Shown here piece after piece: positions 12,360-25,494 of a stretch of 64,000 nt of DNA. A program made the position numbers and the translations under genes. This DNA comes from Kryptolebias marmoratus (taxonomy: Eukaryota; Chordata; Actinopteri; Cyprinodontiformes; Rivulidae), in contig NC_051443.1 of NCBI RefSeq assembly GCF_001649575.2, positions 5,807,566 through 5,871,565 of the forward strand, in the 5' to 3' direction. The notes under the pieces were generated by a model. It ran no database searches. It saw only the letters and a list, made by a program, of their open reading frames with translations, and had not been told where the DNA came from. Numbering within the stretch: position 1 is the first letter of the stretch; each line of letters begins with the position of its first letter.

Positions 12360-12900
12360 ACTTCAGCAATTTACAGATATTGTGTTAAGATTTGGTGTGG
12401 TTGTAGCTGAGAGTCAACTCCAAAACATGATCCAAACGCTGCTCATTGCACCATATCTTTGCTTGAAGCGTTCGAAGTCAACTGTGTTCATCTGTTAGCA
12501 AAGTATGTCATCAAACACTGAACAGATTTTAATCAAACTTTCAGAACGTCAATAGGAGTCAATTGCATTTCAAGATGGCTGCCACAGCTAATCAACCTTT
12601 GCAAACACAAAAATTGCTATAGCTCAGTCAATTTTACAAATATTGAGTTATTGGGCTAATATCTCATGCTCAGGCATGAGTTTGTGCATCATGGTATTTT
12701 CAATGTTTAACTAAAATGGCTAAAAGTCAGTCATGTTTCAACATATTTCTAAAATCTTTCCTGAAAGGCAGCGAATGATTAGCATTTCATGAAATAATGT
12801 TATGCATGAAATCATGCATAATGTTATTTACAAAGTTTGACCAAAACAGCTATAAACTATTATTTTAAAGTAAGCTCAAAACATCAAAGACAAAAAAATC
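12360..12900 (-). repeat. Family A dispersed repeat
   Basis: Two reverse-orientation core blocks ('GATTTGGTGTGGTTGTAGC' and 'TCAAGATGGCTGCCACAGC') with the 'CATCTGTTAGCAAAGTATG' junction between them, so at least parts of two units. Confidence 0.65.
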
Positions 12901-13439
12901 TGCAGATTTAAATAACTTGGTTTTCATTCACTTTATGTAAGGTTTAAACTGAGTCATCCTGAGACTTCATCAGTCTGACAGCTTATTTATAATGAAAAGA
13001 ACATATTTTGATGCAGAACCTCGACCTTCATCACTCTTCATTTTCCACTGGCTCTTTCATGAATTAAATTTTTTTATATTATATTGATATCAAATGTTAT
13101 TCAGTATTTTATTATTATATTGCTGCTTTGGTTGCTTGAGTTTATGCATTACTGATGTCAAACAAAATCATACAACACTTTGTCAACAGTTTTTTATTAA
13201 CTTATTTTAAATACTCCTATTTCACATTTGTAATACTTTTTATTGTTTGATTTTTTTTTTTTTTTGGTATTTTCTTACGTAATATTTTTTCTTATTCCAG
13301 CACAGGTACTCAAAATAACAACAAAAACATTACAATTCAACAATTAAACATGAAAATGTATTTTATTTACCATAAAAATTGTGTGACAACAAAAACTAAA
13401 TGAAATAATTGGACTTTTAGTTAAAACAAATGTGCACAG
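12901..13439. other. Intergenic, nothing recognised
   Basis: AT-rich, with a T run near 13250. No coding or RNA signal. Confidence 0.45.
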
Positions 13440-13443
13440 CTTC

Positions 13444-13516
<73 letters not shown>
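13444..13516. repeat. (ATT)n microsatellite
   Basis: Uninterrupted ATT trinucleotide run of about 70 bp. Confidence 0.95.
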
Positions 13517-13559
13517 GGGCAACCCCTGAAAGGGGCACAGTTAAAAGAAAAAGAAGAAG

Positions 13560-13760
13560 AACACAAGATGGCTCTAATTCAGTCGGTTTTATAAATACTT
13601 AATCAAAATTTTGCATGGTAGGAGATGAGATTCATCTACTACACATTCTCTGAGTTGTAACAGATGTTCCAAGATCTTTGTTTAAAACTTTGACATGCAT
13701 AGTGGCGGGCAATAAGCATTCATTAAAAGGAAAGCTAATTTCCTGTTTTAGTAGGAGATG
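13560..13760 (-). repeat. Family A fragment
   Basis: Contains 'AAGATGGCTCTAATTCAGTC', 'TTTTGCATGGTAGGAGATGAG' in degenerate form and the 'GGCGGGCAATAAGCATTCATT' terminal block. Confidence 0.5.
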
Positions 13761-14410
13761 GTAAAACAAGCTTATTTATCAATAAGGGTTATAGACCCCT
13801 GATCTAGGCCAAGAGAAATCATGTTGTGTTCTCATTCATGCAATTTCAGAACTTTATCATGTCATTTTTTACCTATCACCCTCTCAAACAGGCAATGTTG
13901 GATCATTTGGATCAGAAAGACATCTGGTTGTTGACATGAACTGGGCTGCATCATGTATCAAAAAGGTATTGTCATTACAGCATCAAGGTGCGTAATGGAG
14001 ACATCAACAAGATCTGCTTAAACAGCAAAAAGAGAAGGATATTATATTTCCAATAGCCATCTGTTTACACCCTGCATGTCAATAACACACTCAACCAATC
14101 AGGACAGAGACCTGATTCGGATGACTGCAGCTGAGAAGCACATTGAGTGTCGAGAGGACAGGAAGTAAAAAGAATAATGAAAAAAATGTGGGATTTCTTT
14201 GTCGCAGGTCATTTTGCCTTCACAATATTCAATATTGGTTGCAGAAATGTATGAAGAATCACATCAGCATCATCATGGTGGAAAAGCTATTATATCCAAA
14301 GTCATAATTATTTTTTAACAGCCTGCACGAATGATCAGTTTTTCATTTTTTTACCATAAAACAAGACATAGAATATGCAGTTTAAAGAGCTTTAAAGAGA
14401 TCCAGTCAAA

Positions 14411-14416
14411 TTATTA

Positions 14417-14480
<64 letters not shown>
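14411..14480. repeat. (ATT)n microsatellite
   Basis: A TTA/ATT run of about 70 bp with one interruption (ATC) near its start. It creates an artificial poly-tyrosine open frame. Confidence 0.95.
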
Positions 14481-15239
14481 GAGGTCAGTGGTGGGTTTTA
14501 CTATGTCTGGTACAGCTTTGAATTGGTTTGCTTCCTATTTAGAAACATCTCTGATGCTTAATCTAATTTTAAACCATCTTCAGTTCTACTTAAAAGGAAT
14601 GATCTTTTAATTTTTTTAAAGAGATGTTCTGTCAAATATTTACATATTACCAGTCAGTACCTTATCAGCTGTCACATCAATTATAGAGCATGGAGTATTT
14701 TGCAGAAGTCTTTGGCCAGGCTAAGCTAATGGCTAGTTAAAGAAGGACTCTTTTATTGTTTTTCAGGCTCGTAAAATAACTCTTCCTCAAAAACAACATT
14801 CTGGTGCAAAAGAACTCTACATTAGCTTATATTAAAGGCTCCATCATACGCCATAAGAAGTCAAGAAGTCAGTTTGCGGTCACATAGTTGTGAGACATTT
14901 GTTTTTGAGCACACCTTTCAGCTCAGAACTCCTGGGAGGCATCTCCCTCCTCCTATAGTGTTAAAACAGGTTTCTTCCCGCCAGCTTTTCAACTCTCCTG
15001 TTCTTGTTTTCCTGGGACAGTTTTAGCGGAGCAGTAGAAGCAAAATGACTCCATTAAAGCTCACCATTTGTTTCCACATAAGCACATCTACAACAACTTG
15101 TTACCAATCAAACAACAATTTGAGAAAGAGTTGTTTTAGACACTATATATATAAAAAGAAAACAGGTTCGCTTTTGACTATCTGTTAGCCTGGCCTAGAT
15201 AGAGACTTCTGCCCTTCCCTCCCTGTTCTGCACTCAGTG
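14481..15239. other. Intergenic, nothing recognised
   Basis: No exon-like sequence or clear repeat boundary seen. Confidence 0.4.
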
Positions 15240-16675
15240 ACTGATATTGATAAATGTTTGACAGAACATTTCTTCAAAGATAACCAGACTATCTTTTCAA
15301 GCATGGTTCTCCACAAGGTTCTATTCTTGGTCCATTTTACTTGTACTTTATTTCCTTTCATCTACCATCTTTTAAAATCTTTTAGTGACATCTTCTTCCA
15401 TTGCTATGCAGATGATACTCAACTTTTTATTTCTTTTAAACCTTACAGTATCTTTAAAATACCTGTACTGCTAAAGTGTTTGAAATAATATATCTTTCTC
15501 CAGATGAATGAGGAGAACGCTGAGGTTCTTATGTGTGCTCTGGATAGCTTAGTCTCAGATTCCTGAACACTTGGGTTTACTTTTAAACTCACATTAAACC
15601 CACCATTAAAAACCTGGGATGGACTTTTGATTGCAATCTTTCATTTGACTCGTGTGTCAAAAGTGTTGTTTGTTCTTTTGTTTTTCAGTTAAGAAACATT
15701 AGTAAATTGACTGTTATAATATCCAGTGCAGAGATGGAAATGCTTATTCATGCTTTTATTTAATCCTGTATTTACTGCTGTAATTACATTTTTACTTGCC
15801 TCAGTAAATCTTCCTTGAATGGCCTGCAGCTCATCAAAAACGCAGCTGCTAAGCTTTTAACTAGATCCTTTAAGCACTGTCACGTTACACCCTTACAAGT
15901 CTCTTTAAATTGCTGTTCAATACAGACCTCAATTCAATGTTCTGCTCTGGACTTTTAAGGCTCTGCATGGTGACCCACTTTTATTATGTTTCCAAACTTT
16001 TACAGCCGTATGTCACCACCAGGACTCTGATGTCGACTGGTCAGGGTCTGTTAACTGTCCCTAAATCAAGACTAAAGCTAAAGGGCAATACTATGCTCTG
16101 GAACTACTGTATTTACCCTTCCATCTACAACAAACAAAACAACCAAGACAACCATTCTTTCTCTCACTCACTCTAAAACATGCATGTTTTTGGTGTGTGG
16201 GAGGAAACCAGAGTCCCCGGAGAAGACCCACACATACACAGGAAGAACAAAGCAGAGTTGTGAAGCTACAATCTTTTTACTGTGAGGCGACAGCTCTAAC
16301 AGTTGATTCACTGCCCAACCATTCAAATGTCCACTATGAAACCCTTTCATAGATCCACTAATATATCTTTACTGTTTGTCTACATACTGTATAAACGTTG
16401 GGGTGACCAGTCCTTTTGGGTCTCTGCACCCAGACTGAACTACCTCAACCAACTACCTCAGGACTTGTGCTCTATCACTGATCTGGCCCATTTTAAATCT
16501 AATCCTAATTTTTTTATTTTTTTAGGCAGGCTTTTAATACCTAGTGGCATGCTGACATTTTTGTATTGTTTTTATAGATTGTTTTTAACTTTTGTATTGT
16601 GAAGCACTTTGAGCACAGATTGGCCCTTTGAAAGGGCTCTACAAATAAATGTTAATTTATTGATTGATATGTGCT
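15240..16675 (+). mobile_element. Degenerate LINE (L2-like), RT and 3' end
   Basis: Broken frames give a reverse-transcriptase YADD box ('HCYADDTQLFIS' at about 15395-15430), then the downstream 'YRPQFNVLLWTFKALHG' thumb-like block. The C-terminal block is around 16395-16600. The DNA ends with a typical 3' tail, 'GTGAAGCACTTTGAGCACAG' followed by AAATAAATG and TTGATTGAT. Many stops and frameshifts; a SINE interrupts it at 16165-16330. Clade by general resemblance only. Confidence 0.75.
16165..16330 (-). mobile_element. SINE fragment, reverse orientation
   Basis: Blocks 'AACATGCATGTTTTTGGTGT', 'GTGGGAGGAAACCAGAGT' and 'GTGAGGCGACAGCTCTAAC' match the reverse complement of the SINE at 2875. Inserted in the LINE remnant 15240-16675. 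Confidence 0.7.
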
Positions 16676-16904
16676 ATATGCATGAATTTTACTTACCATA
16701 CTTACCAAAAAACCTTTGGTTTCTTTTGTTTTGAATTTTAAATGTGGTTATCCAACAGGTTTTCTGGTATAAAATGCTGGTTTTGTTTTTAACACCCGCT
16801 GCTGAAGTCAATAATGTGTTTGCTGATGTCTGTGTGTGCAGAATTACCAAAGTATCTCGTAAATCACTCAACAAGTTTGAAAAAAAACTGGAAGTAATCA
16901 ATGT

Positions 16905-17475
16905 TTTTAGCAGACAAAAATGATCATGACACAGTCCATTTTAAAAATAATATACTCAAATTTGGTGTGGTTGTAACTAAGAGCTATTCACAACACGCAA
17001 CCCAAATGCTACACATTGCACAAGATCTTTATTTAAAATTTTAGCAAAAACGTTTGGGTTCAACCCTGTTTGTCTTTTAGCAAAATATCTCATGAATCAC
17101 TAGATGGATTTCAATAAAACTCTCAGACAGTAATCATTAGATGTCTATAACTGATTACAAATTTGAGTTAATCCAATTCAACATGCCTCCCACAGCCAAC
17201 TGACATTAGAAAACAAAAAAATGATTGTAATCCAGTCAACTTTACAGATTTTGTGCTAAAATTTGATGTTGTAGTAGATGAGAGTTATTCACAACACATA
17301 CTATACTTGAGTGTGACATCTTACAATGTCTCATGAGACTGCATGTGTTAATTCCAAGGTTTAGCCAAAACAGCTACAACTCTATTGTTTGTCAACAATA
17401 GATGATCCTAGTCTAAAACCTTGGCATGAAAGGCAGAGGGAGACAAGCATTTCTTTAAGGAATGCTAAGCCTTTA
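16905..17475 (-). repeat. Family A dispersed repeat, long copy
   Basis: Core blocks occur twice ('AAATTTGGTGTGGTTGTAAC', 'AAATTTGATGTTGTAGTAG'). It ends with the GGCAGAGGGAGACAAGCATT terminal block. Confidence 0.7.
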
Positions 17476-18169
17476 TTCAAGATTTTCAAATGTGGCTTTC
17501 CAACATATTAGTTGGTTTTAAAATGTTGGTTTTAGTCCTTAAGTAACTCCTCCAGTTTTCTTCTCTTACACGTTTGTGACAACATTTCAAAACATAGCTC
17601 TGTGCCACACACACACACACATATAAGAGTCAAGTTGCCATCACTGGACAGACATTCAGTGGTCAGTTACCTAAAGGACAAACAAGCACATTATGCATCA
17701 AAATATCATTGATGACATTTTTAAAGTCTAAGGAGAAAAAAAAAATCAATCTATCACATCCTACAAAGGCTTAAACTTCAGAGATGCCCGTTTGACATTT
17801 GAAGCCTCTCTTTGGCTTGACCTTTGCGGAAGTTCACCAAACATATCCAAGTGTCAATCTCACGATTTGCCAGGAAATTTTTAATTTCTGTCTCTGCTGA
17901 CGATTAGAAAGGAGAAGAGCTCTCAGCAGAGTTTCAACTCTGTGGTTTTAACAGTGAAAATACAAATGTGACACCATCTGATTCTGAGTAGTAAGCTTGT
18001 ATGAATATTCTCTTTATTCCACATGCTGTTGGTGTTCTGCTGATGGTGGAGAAAAAACAACATGGAACATTTAAGTCAGAAATATCAAATACAGGAGTTT
18101 ACTTACACTTGCGTAATTGTTTGTACCACACCTCAAACCACTTAATTACGACATGCTGCTGAAGGCAAA
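17476..18169. other. Intergenic, nothing recognised
   Basis: Short CA run near 17607. No coding evidence. Confidence 0.4.
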
Positions 18170-18905
18170 GATGGAGCGATAATATTTTGCCCGTGTTTCT
18201 GTGTTTGTGTGTCTTTGCTATTAGTAAATATCTCATGAACAATTGGACAGATTTTATTCAGACTTTCAGATGATAATCACTGGTTAACATCTACAACAGA
18301 TTAACTTTGGGAGTCAACCCAGATCAAAATGGCACCACAACAAAGACATCTTAGATCTTTGACAAATATTAAGCTGAAATTTTGTGTGGTAGTAGCTTAG
18401 ATTCATTCTCAACACATATGATGAGTGCAACACATTATGTGACAGAAATGCTTAAAACCTTGGCATTAACTGTTGGAGTTAACCATGTTTGTCTGTTAGC
18501 AAAATATCACATGAACCACAGAATGAATTTTAGTGAAACTTTCAGAAAGTAATTATTTGCTGTACATCTACAACTGAGTACAATTTGGAGTCAACCCAAT
18601 TTAAGTTGGCTCGCACAGCTAACGGATCTTAGACTACACAAAAAATGTCTATACCTCAGTGAATTTTACAGATAATGACCTAAAATTTGGAGTGGTAGTA
18701 CCTGACAATCATTCACAACACATACTCCACATCACGCAAGATATCGCAATATTGAATAAAATTGCACCTAACATTATTTCCAAGATTTGACACAGATTGT
18801 TAAAATTTCTCAACAAACTGATTTTAGTTTAAAATTCTGGTATGAAAGGTGGCGAACGATATGCATTCCTTCAAGAAATGTTGTGTAAATTTAATGTATA
18901 AAACA
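18170..18905 (-). repeat. Family A dispersed repeat, long copy
   Basis: Opens with 'GGAGCGATAATATTTTGCCC' and 'ATTAGTAAATATCTCATGAAC', and ends near 'GGCGAACGATATGCATTCC'. It contains two core blocks in the same orientation. Confidence 0.75.
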
Positions 18906-19249
18906 AGATTTACCAAATTAAAACTGGAAAGACTTCATAGGAGGATTTCATTTCAGATTAAACATTGATGACAGACTCAGCTTTTCATGTCAGCTGCTTC
19001 ACTGCAAAAAAAGGCAGAATGAATCCTTAAGCCACATCGCCCCCATGTGGAAAAGGAATGAAGCTGGAAAACAGAAACTGTCAACATGACTGTGTAGCAT
19101 TCCTGCAAGAAAAAACCTTAACAACCTTCATAATAAAATAAAATAAAAAGGTTTAAGGCACCATGAGTCACAGGAGTTCTTGCAATACCTTTTGTGCAAA
19201 TGTAAAAAAAAACACAACTGATTTTAAACTGATACACAATTAAATACCT

Positions 19250-19867
19250 AGCATTTCTTAAAGGAATACATATCACACACATTCTTTCCTGCCAGAAATC
19301 TGGACAGAGATAATCTTATGTTGAGAAATAATGCTGCTGACATTTTGTTCAAACCTTGAAAATGTGTGATCTCACACTCAGACTATATGTTGTGAATGGC
19401 TCAACTACTAACAAACCAAACCTTAGCTCAGTATCTGTCAAACTGATTCAAATATTATCATTTATGTGTTGGCTAATGTTGATCAGCTGTGACGCTATCT
19501 TGAATTGGATTGACTCCAAAAGTTGATCGGTTGCAGAAGCATGTACACTGATAAATTTCTGGAAGTTTCATTAAAATACATCCAGTGGTTCATGAGATAT
19601 TTTGCTAACAGACAAATGGAGTCCATTCCATAAGTTACAGTAAAAGTTTTAAGCAAATATACGGCACAATGAGTAACACTTACAGTACCTGTTGAGACTA
19701 ACTCTCAGCTACTACCACACCAAATTTTAGCACAATATCTGCAAAACCAACTCAATAAAAACATCCAGTGGTTTTATGAGATATTTTGTTAACAGACAGA
19801 GTTGGCTCCAAATAGTTATTGGCAAAATGTTAACCAAAGATTTTGCACAATCTTTTAGCATTTAGAA
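19250..19867 (+). repeat. Family A dispersed repeat, interrupted by Tc1
   Basis: Begins 'CCTAGCATTTCTTAAAGGAAT' in degenerate form and holds two units, each ending 'ATGAGATATTTTG(C/T)TAACAGACA'. The same repeat resumes after the Tc1 element at 21491. Confidence 0.75.
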
Positions 19868-19869
19868 TA

Positions 19870-21488
19870 GAGTCCCTGACAGAAGTTCTGTCGCTTATCC
19901 ATGTTGTGGAAACAAAAGCTTATAACCTGACTTTAAATTCATCCATTGGTTCTAGAAATGGCTCATATGAAAGCTGAAACCCTCCCAAATGAGGTTTAAT
20001 TTACAGAAATGAATTTGCTTCACTGCAGAAATAATGATCCTTTAATGAACACAGAAAGGTCAGATTTTGACAAGACAAAAGTTTTGTTGCCTTGTCATAT
20101 AAAGCACCCAATCCTAGTTTACAGCCTCACCTGTGCTCACTTGAACTGCAACTTGACCTCTGATAACATGCCAAAAATCCACCCTGCGACCAAAGCCTTG
20201 ATTATCAAGAGGCTGAAGACCAGATCCACTGCAGAGGTGGCTGGCACCTTTAATGTGTCTCAGCATCAAGTACAAAGAATTAAAAAAAGATTTGAAGAGA
20301 CTGGAGATGTTTCTGACAAGCCCAGGTCTGGCAGACACCGCAAGACAACTGCTCAGGAGGAACGTTTGTTGGTTAGAAAATCCAAAGCCAGCCCCTTTTC
20401 CACTGCAGCAGAGCTCCGCAGGCCTGGTCACCTCATGTTCCTGTGTCAACTAGAACAGTTTGTAGGATTCTGTCTCGAAATGGCCTCTATGGTCGAATCA
20501 GTGCCCAGAAGCCAGCACTAAACAAAAGGCAATTAAAAAACCGTGTGGCATTTGCCAAGGCCCACAGCCTGCTAAATGGATGGACGCTGGAAAAGTGTCA
20601 GAAGGTGGATTTTTCAGATGAATCTTCAGTTGAATTACACCACAGCCACCTCAAATACTGCAGGAGACCTACTGGAGTTCGTATGGATCCAAGATTCACC
20701 CAGAAAACAGTTAAGTTTGGTGGTGGAAAGATCATGGTCTGGGGTTAGATTCAGTATGGGGGTGTAGGAAACATTTGCAAGGTGGTAGGCAATATTAATA
20801 ACCTAAAATATCAAGAAGTATTAACTACCCCTTACGTTCCCAATCATAAAAGGGGTCAAATTTTGCAGCAGGATGGTGCTCCATCTCATACATCCATCTC
20901 TACATCAAAGTTCCTCAAGGTGAAGAAGATCAAGGTGCTCCAGGACTGGCCAGCCCAGTCACCAGACATGAACTTTATTGAGCATGTTTGGGGTAGGATG
21001 AAAGAGGCAGCTTGGAAGACAAAAACAAAGAATCTTGACCCACTCTGGGAGGCGTGTAAGACTGCATTCTTTGCTATTCCTGATGATTTCATCAATAAAT
21101 TGTATGAAACATTGTTGAACCGCATGGATGCAGTCCTTCAAGCTCATGGAAGTCACACAAAATATTAAATATGGCTCTAATAGCACCACAACTTCATTCA
21201 CCAATGTTATGAAACATATCTTTGTATTTGAAGTAAATTATTTGTTTGATTTTCACATTACTTTCTGTGGGCGACAAAACTTTTGTCTTTCCAAAATCTG
21301 ACCTTTCTGTGTTCATTAAAGGATCATTATTTCTGCAGTGAAGCAAATTTATTTCTGTAAATTAAACCTCATTTAGGAGGGTTTCATCTTTCATATGAGT
21401 CATTGTTAAAACCAATAGATGAATTTAAAGTCAGTTTATAAGCTTTTGTTTCCACAACATGGATAAGTGACAGAACAATCAGGGACTG
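19870..21488 (+). mobile_element. Tc1-family DNA transposon, near full length
   Basis: Terminal inverted repeats of about 220 bp (19870-20091 and about 21270-21488) bound the element, and a TA dinucleotide lies on each side (19868-19869 and 21489-21490). The outer motif AGTCCCTGA...TCTGTC.CTTATCC recurs near the inner edge as GACAAAAGTTTTGT, the IR/DR arrangement known in fish Tc1 elements. Total length about 1.6 kb is normal for the family. It interrupts a family A copy. The transposase inside is broken, so the copy cannot move by itself. Confidence 0.93.
20168..21168 (+). pseudogene. Tc1 transposase, frameshifted
   Basis: Starts MPKIHPATKALIIKRLKTRS with an N-terminal paired-type HTH and a GRHRK hook-like basic motif. 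The catalytic DDE residues are all present: Asp in VDFSDESS, Asp in QQDGAPSHTS and Glu in FIEHVWGRMK. The last open frame (20782-21168) ends in HGSHTKY, the usual C-terminus. Reading changes frame near 20430-20443 and meets a TAG after the GGKIMVWG motif (about 20746), so the protein is not made. The damage looks recent because both halves remain well conserved. Confidence 0.92.
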
Positions 21489-21490
21489 TA

Positions 21491-21800
21491 TATTCTGGGG
21501 ATCAGTTTCAGCTCACAGTAAATCAAATGTGAAGTTAGTAACTGTAAAACTGACTAAATTATATATATTTTTGTGTTTGCTAAGGTTGATTAGCTGTAGC
21601 AGCCATTTTGAATCAAATTGACTCAAGAAAGGAAATTAGTTGTGGATTTACATTTAGTGATTACTTTCTAAGAGTTTCTTTAAAATTTGCCCAGTTGTTT
21701 ATGAGATATTTTGCTAAAAAAGATAAAACTTCAAACATCCACACAAACACAGGCCAAAACATCACTGCTTTCCTTTTACCTTTGGGCTGTGGGCAAAAAT
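21491..21800 (+). repeat. Family A repeat, continuation after Tc1
   Basis: Blocks 'TTTGCTAAGGTTGATTAGCT', 'AGCCATTTTGAATCAAATTG' and 'ATGAGATATTTTGCTAAAA' complete the copy interrupted at 19868. Confidence 0.7.
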
Positions 21801-22309
21801 AATAAGACACAGGTTTAAAAACTGATGTTAGTATTAGCAATGCTGTGTCAAAAAGATAGTGACACACTCATCTATTTACATTCTGATGACAGTTTGCTTT
21901 TCAATTTGGCTGGTTATTCTATCTTGTCTTATCTTTGGTTGATATTCCAGGAACTGACGGTACTGGTTGATCCCCACAGAGAAGCAGCATTGCAGTAAAA
22001 CAAAAGGAAAAGGCTTATTGTTTTCATATTCATTTTTCATGTGACTTACGGTAAACTGATGCATAACCACCTTTATGGGTCACATTCCAACAAGCTTATC
22101 ATATCAGCAACCATACTTTCATTCCTTACCGATGTTGCAAGGACGTAAAAATGGAATTACCCCCATAAATACCAAGCATGTCTCCTAATAAACTAGTCAC
22201 ATGCATGTTAGTGTTGTTTCCTCTGTCAGTGACATAATCACCTGAGTTAAACTGAAAAGTATGAAAAGTATAAATCCCATTCTTTTGGCCCCTATCTCAC
22301 ATGAATTCA

Positions 22310-22415
22310 TTATGCCTGCCCCCTTCCATACCAGAGTTTTAAACTCAGAATATCTTATGATGAAAAGGAATGAAGTTAAAATCGTTTTGGCCACATGAGA
22401 CGATCTCATTAGAGA
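22310..22415 (+). repeat. Family A repeat, left part of a split copy
   Basis: Carries 'CATACCAGAGTTTTAAACTC' and 'TCGTTTTGGCCACATGAGA'. Split by the solo LTR 22416-22916. Confidence 0.6.
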
Positions 22416-22916
22416 TGTTATGAAGTCGGGTGAAGGAGGCGAACCCAGTATGCAGACTCATCATTAAAGGGAGGGAAAACTAGTTTATTAAATTAAGAGA
22501 TAACCAAAAACAAACAGTTGACAGGGCAGCAAACAAAACCTAAACTAAACCAGGAACTAAACAGGAACAAGATGACCAGGACACAAGGGGCGTTGAAAAG
22601 CAACAACAACCAGGAAGACAGCACATCGGTGAGGCAAGAATACAACAATGAACCAGCAAGTAAGTGGAGAAAGTGACTGGGTTTTATAGACAGGATAATG
22701 ATGGAAAATGGGCACAGGTGAGTGATTACAATTGTAGGCAGGTGGAGATGGGCGTGACAGGAAAACCAGAGACTGACTGAGGAGGAATGAATGTAGCAGA
22801 ACACAGACATGAGGAACAAGAACTGAACTAAGACCAGGATAAACACAGGAACCAAATAAGACAAGAAACAAAACAATCAAAATACAGAAAACACAATATG
22901 AACCCAATCCCTGACA
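22416..22916 (+). mobile_element. Solo LTR (LTR family 1)
   Basis: Begins TGTTATG and ends CTGACA (TG...CA), flanked by AGAGA on the left and AGAGG on the right, a near-perfect 5-bp duplication. Shared blocks with the copies at 27103, 31101 and 43809 include 'GCAGACTCAT', 'GGGCACAGGTGAGTGATTAC' and 'GGTGGAGATGGGCGTGACAG'. No internal coding region. Confidence 0.8.
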
Positions 22917-23170
22917 AGAGGTCTTGCAAGTTGTGCTTTCACTATGTGTTGAGAATGATTCTCACCTAATAGCACACCAAATCTTTTAATATTTTAAAAA
23001 TTAACTTAGTTATGGACATTTTAGTCTTTCTTAAAATCAGGTGGCTGTGGTGGCCATCTTGGATCAGGTTGACTCCAAAAGTTAATCAGTCATAGATGTT
23101 CAATAATTAAGTTTCATTAAAATCTGTCCAGTGGTTCGCAAATGCACACATGAACACACAGCCATAAGTA
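22917..23170 (+). repeat. Family A repeat, right part of a split copy
   Basis: Resumes with 'CTATGTGTTGAGAATGATTC' and 'GGTGGCCATCTTGGATCAG'. Confidence 0.65.
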
Positions 23171-24769
23171 AAAATATTTCTGACCTTTCACCTTTGTGTA
23201 CGTGTTGATAAGCATCGCATACAAGCTGCCAGAAACAGCTTTTTTTATTCTGTTCTTATAGTAGAACTAAATTCTGATCTGTAATGTGTTTACAGGTACA
23301 TGTTTTAAACATTTATTTTCACACCCTTTCCTTTCTACGTCTCCTGTCAGTACTTCCACCGATACATATTAGTGTTCATAATTATGCACATCACATTCCT
23401 GAATTTTGCTTGTCACAGTTATGTAATTCTAGAATAGTTATATAATTGTCTGTGTTGATCGACAGGAACTGCTAGTGTTTTAAGAACTGCAAAAACAAAA
23501 ACGTATTTCATGCTGTACATAACATGATTCAAAGTGCTAAAGAAGAGAAATATTTAAACAGGCCAACACAACAACAGATATAAAAAACTTATAGATTTTA
23601 GTTAGTCAAGTCTTTTTTGTTGTTGTTTTTTACAAAAACCCTGGTTGGAACTCATGCATCAAATCTATCCTGTGTCCGAGTAACAACTGCTTTTTGCGCT
23701 GTAAAAGCAAGGCCAGGTGAGAATTTGCTTTATTTCAGTCTGAGAGGGTCAGAGACTTTCTGCCAAAACAAACAAAAGTTCTCAGACTTGTTTAGAAGGT
23801 GAGTACTTTTTGTTCCTTTAACTAATTCCCCCAGTAGGAACACTAATCGTACAATAAATATCAACCAAATCATTTAACAGCCTTCTGTCAGAAGTTATTT
23901 GTTGCAACAGAACATTCTCAGTGATAAAATCACTAATTAGAAACACATACATGTTGACAGCCATCTTTTGTAAGAAAGAGAAAAAAAAAAAATCATCCTC
24001 ATTCTTTGTCTTTAAATAGCACTGAAACCGGTTCTGCATGACTCTGCCTCAGGCATATCTTATCTTCTTAATCTTCACAATGACGACAAATTTCAGCATA
24101 ACATACCAAACAGTGTCCAGATAGCTGTGCTTCAAAGTTAGATAAGATGTCTGCCAACGAAAAAATTGTCAGTATGATTCCTGTACAGAATGTTCTTGGA
24201 CAAAAAACAGAAGCCCACATTGCACTGATAAGTTTGAGTTTACAGTGAAGGAAAAACACTGGATTGGCTTAAACAAACTGTAAAGACTAAGAGGTTTTGG
24301 CTTTGAGGACTCATAGTTTTACAGTGCTCTACAAATGCAGTCATATTACTGTTTATTGTTTTATATTTTTAGATTTGATTTCAACTTGTTTCTTTCTGGA
24401 ATGCTTTTGTCAGCCATCCTCTGCTGTCTTGTCTTTTCTCCACTGGTACATGAATGTCTGCATTTCAAAATTGCAGCTATGTGCTATGACAAATGTCGCC
24501 TTCTTTTGACATGATGAAAAAAGGAGATTAACTCAGCTTTAGAACAATATGAAGAAGTGACACACCTGACAAAACAATGTCTGATAGAAAATAATAAATG
24601 GTTCAGTGTATGCATGCAGTCATGTAAGGACAACTGAATTACAGTTCAGCTTCAAGAGCTTCTCTGCAGGATAAGATTCATGTTACTACAGTAAAAATGA
24701 TCATTATTAACTAGCATTTATGGATAGCATGACAAACTGTGTTTACAAACAACAATTTGTGGAAGTGTT
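23171..24769. other. Intergenic, nothing recognised
   Basis: No exon-like frame with splice sites and no clear repeat ends. Confidence 0.45.
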
Positions 24770-25085
24770 CCTGAGCTCATGCAGTGATGTCCAGAACAGA
24801 GGACCTGAAGATCACAAACATCCAGTACTGACTTCAGCCTTGTACTTTGCACACAGAGATTTCTCCAGAATCTTGAAATCCTTTAATGATATTTTGAACT
24901 GTAGATGATGGGATAGTCAAAGTCTTTCCAGTATTCCACTGAGGAACATTTCACTATTTTTAGACACTGTTTTTTACAGACTGCTGAACTTCTGTCCATC
25001 TTTACTTTTGAGAGGTTCAGCTTCATTGGTCTCTTGGTGACAAACACCCAGAATTCAGTGAGACTGGATCTGAAGTTTTTATTAT
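24770..25085. mobile_element. Possible DNA-transposon remnant
   Basis: Blocks such as 'TGAACTGTAGATGATGGGAT' and 'CCACTGAGGAACATT' resemble a widespread fish DNA transposon, perhaps Kolobok-like, judged from memory of the repeat. No ends or duplication were located. Confidence 0.35.
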
Positions 25086-25494
25086 TTTTCAACTAGTCTC
25101 CAACAGTCACAGCAGATACAGCCTGAAGTAGTGATCAGCAACTATAAAGAAGAGATTCAGCTGAGCTGAAACTGGGAGAGTTACAGCCTTTCGGCCCTGT
25201 ATATTGTGAGTTGAGATTTGGAATTGGTGAGTCGCTGTAAGAAAACAATGAAAAACTGATCAGTGTTTACTAGGCTAATGACTCTAAATGAGGCTTGAAA
25301 CTAACAATATTAGCATCAATGAGCCAAGCATTGATTAGCAGCTTCGTTAGCCACTGACGTGAAGTTAGTTTTCTGTGAAGCCATTTTGCAGTAGAAGGCT
25401 GCAGGTTGAGATTCCCTCTTCCTTATGACACTGTCACTTTTCAAATGGATCACATGTGCATAAAAACCCTGTGTAAACTTGGCTTAAAAATTGT

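Noticed and set aside
14331..14561. Open frame with a poly-tyrosine run
   Set aside because: Produced entirely by the (ATT)n microsatellite; no other coding sign.
22493..22907. Two long reverse open frames of hydrophobic composition
   Set aside because: Lie wholly inside a solo LTR; the other LTR copies have the same kind of chance frames with different stops.
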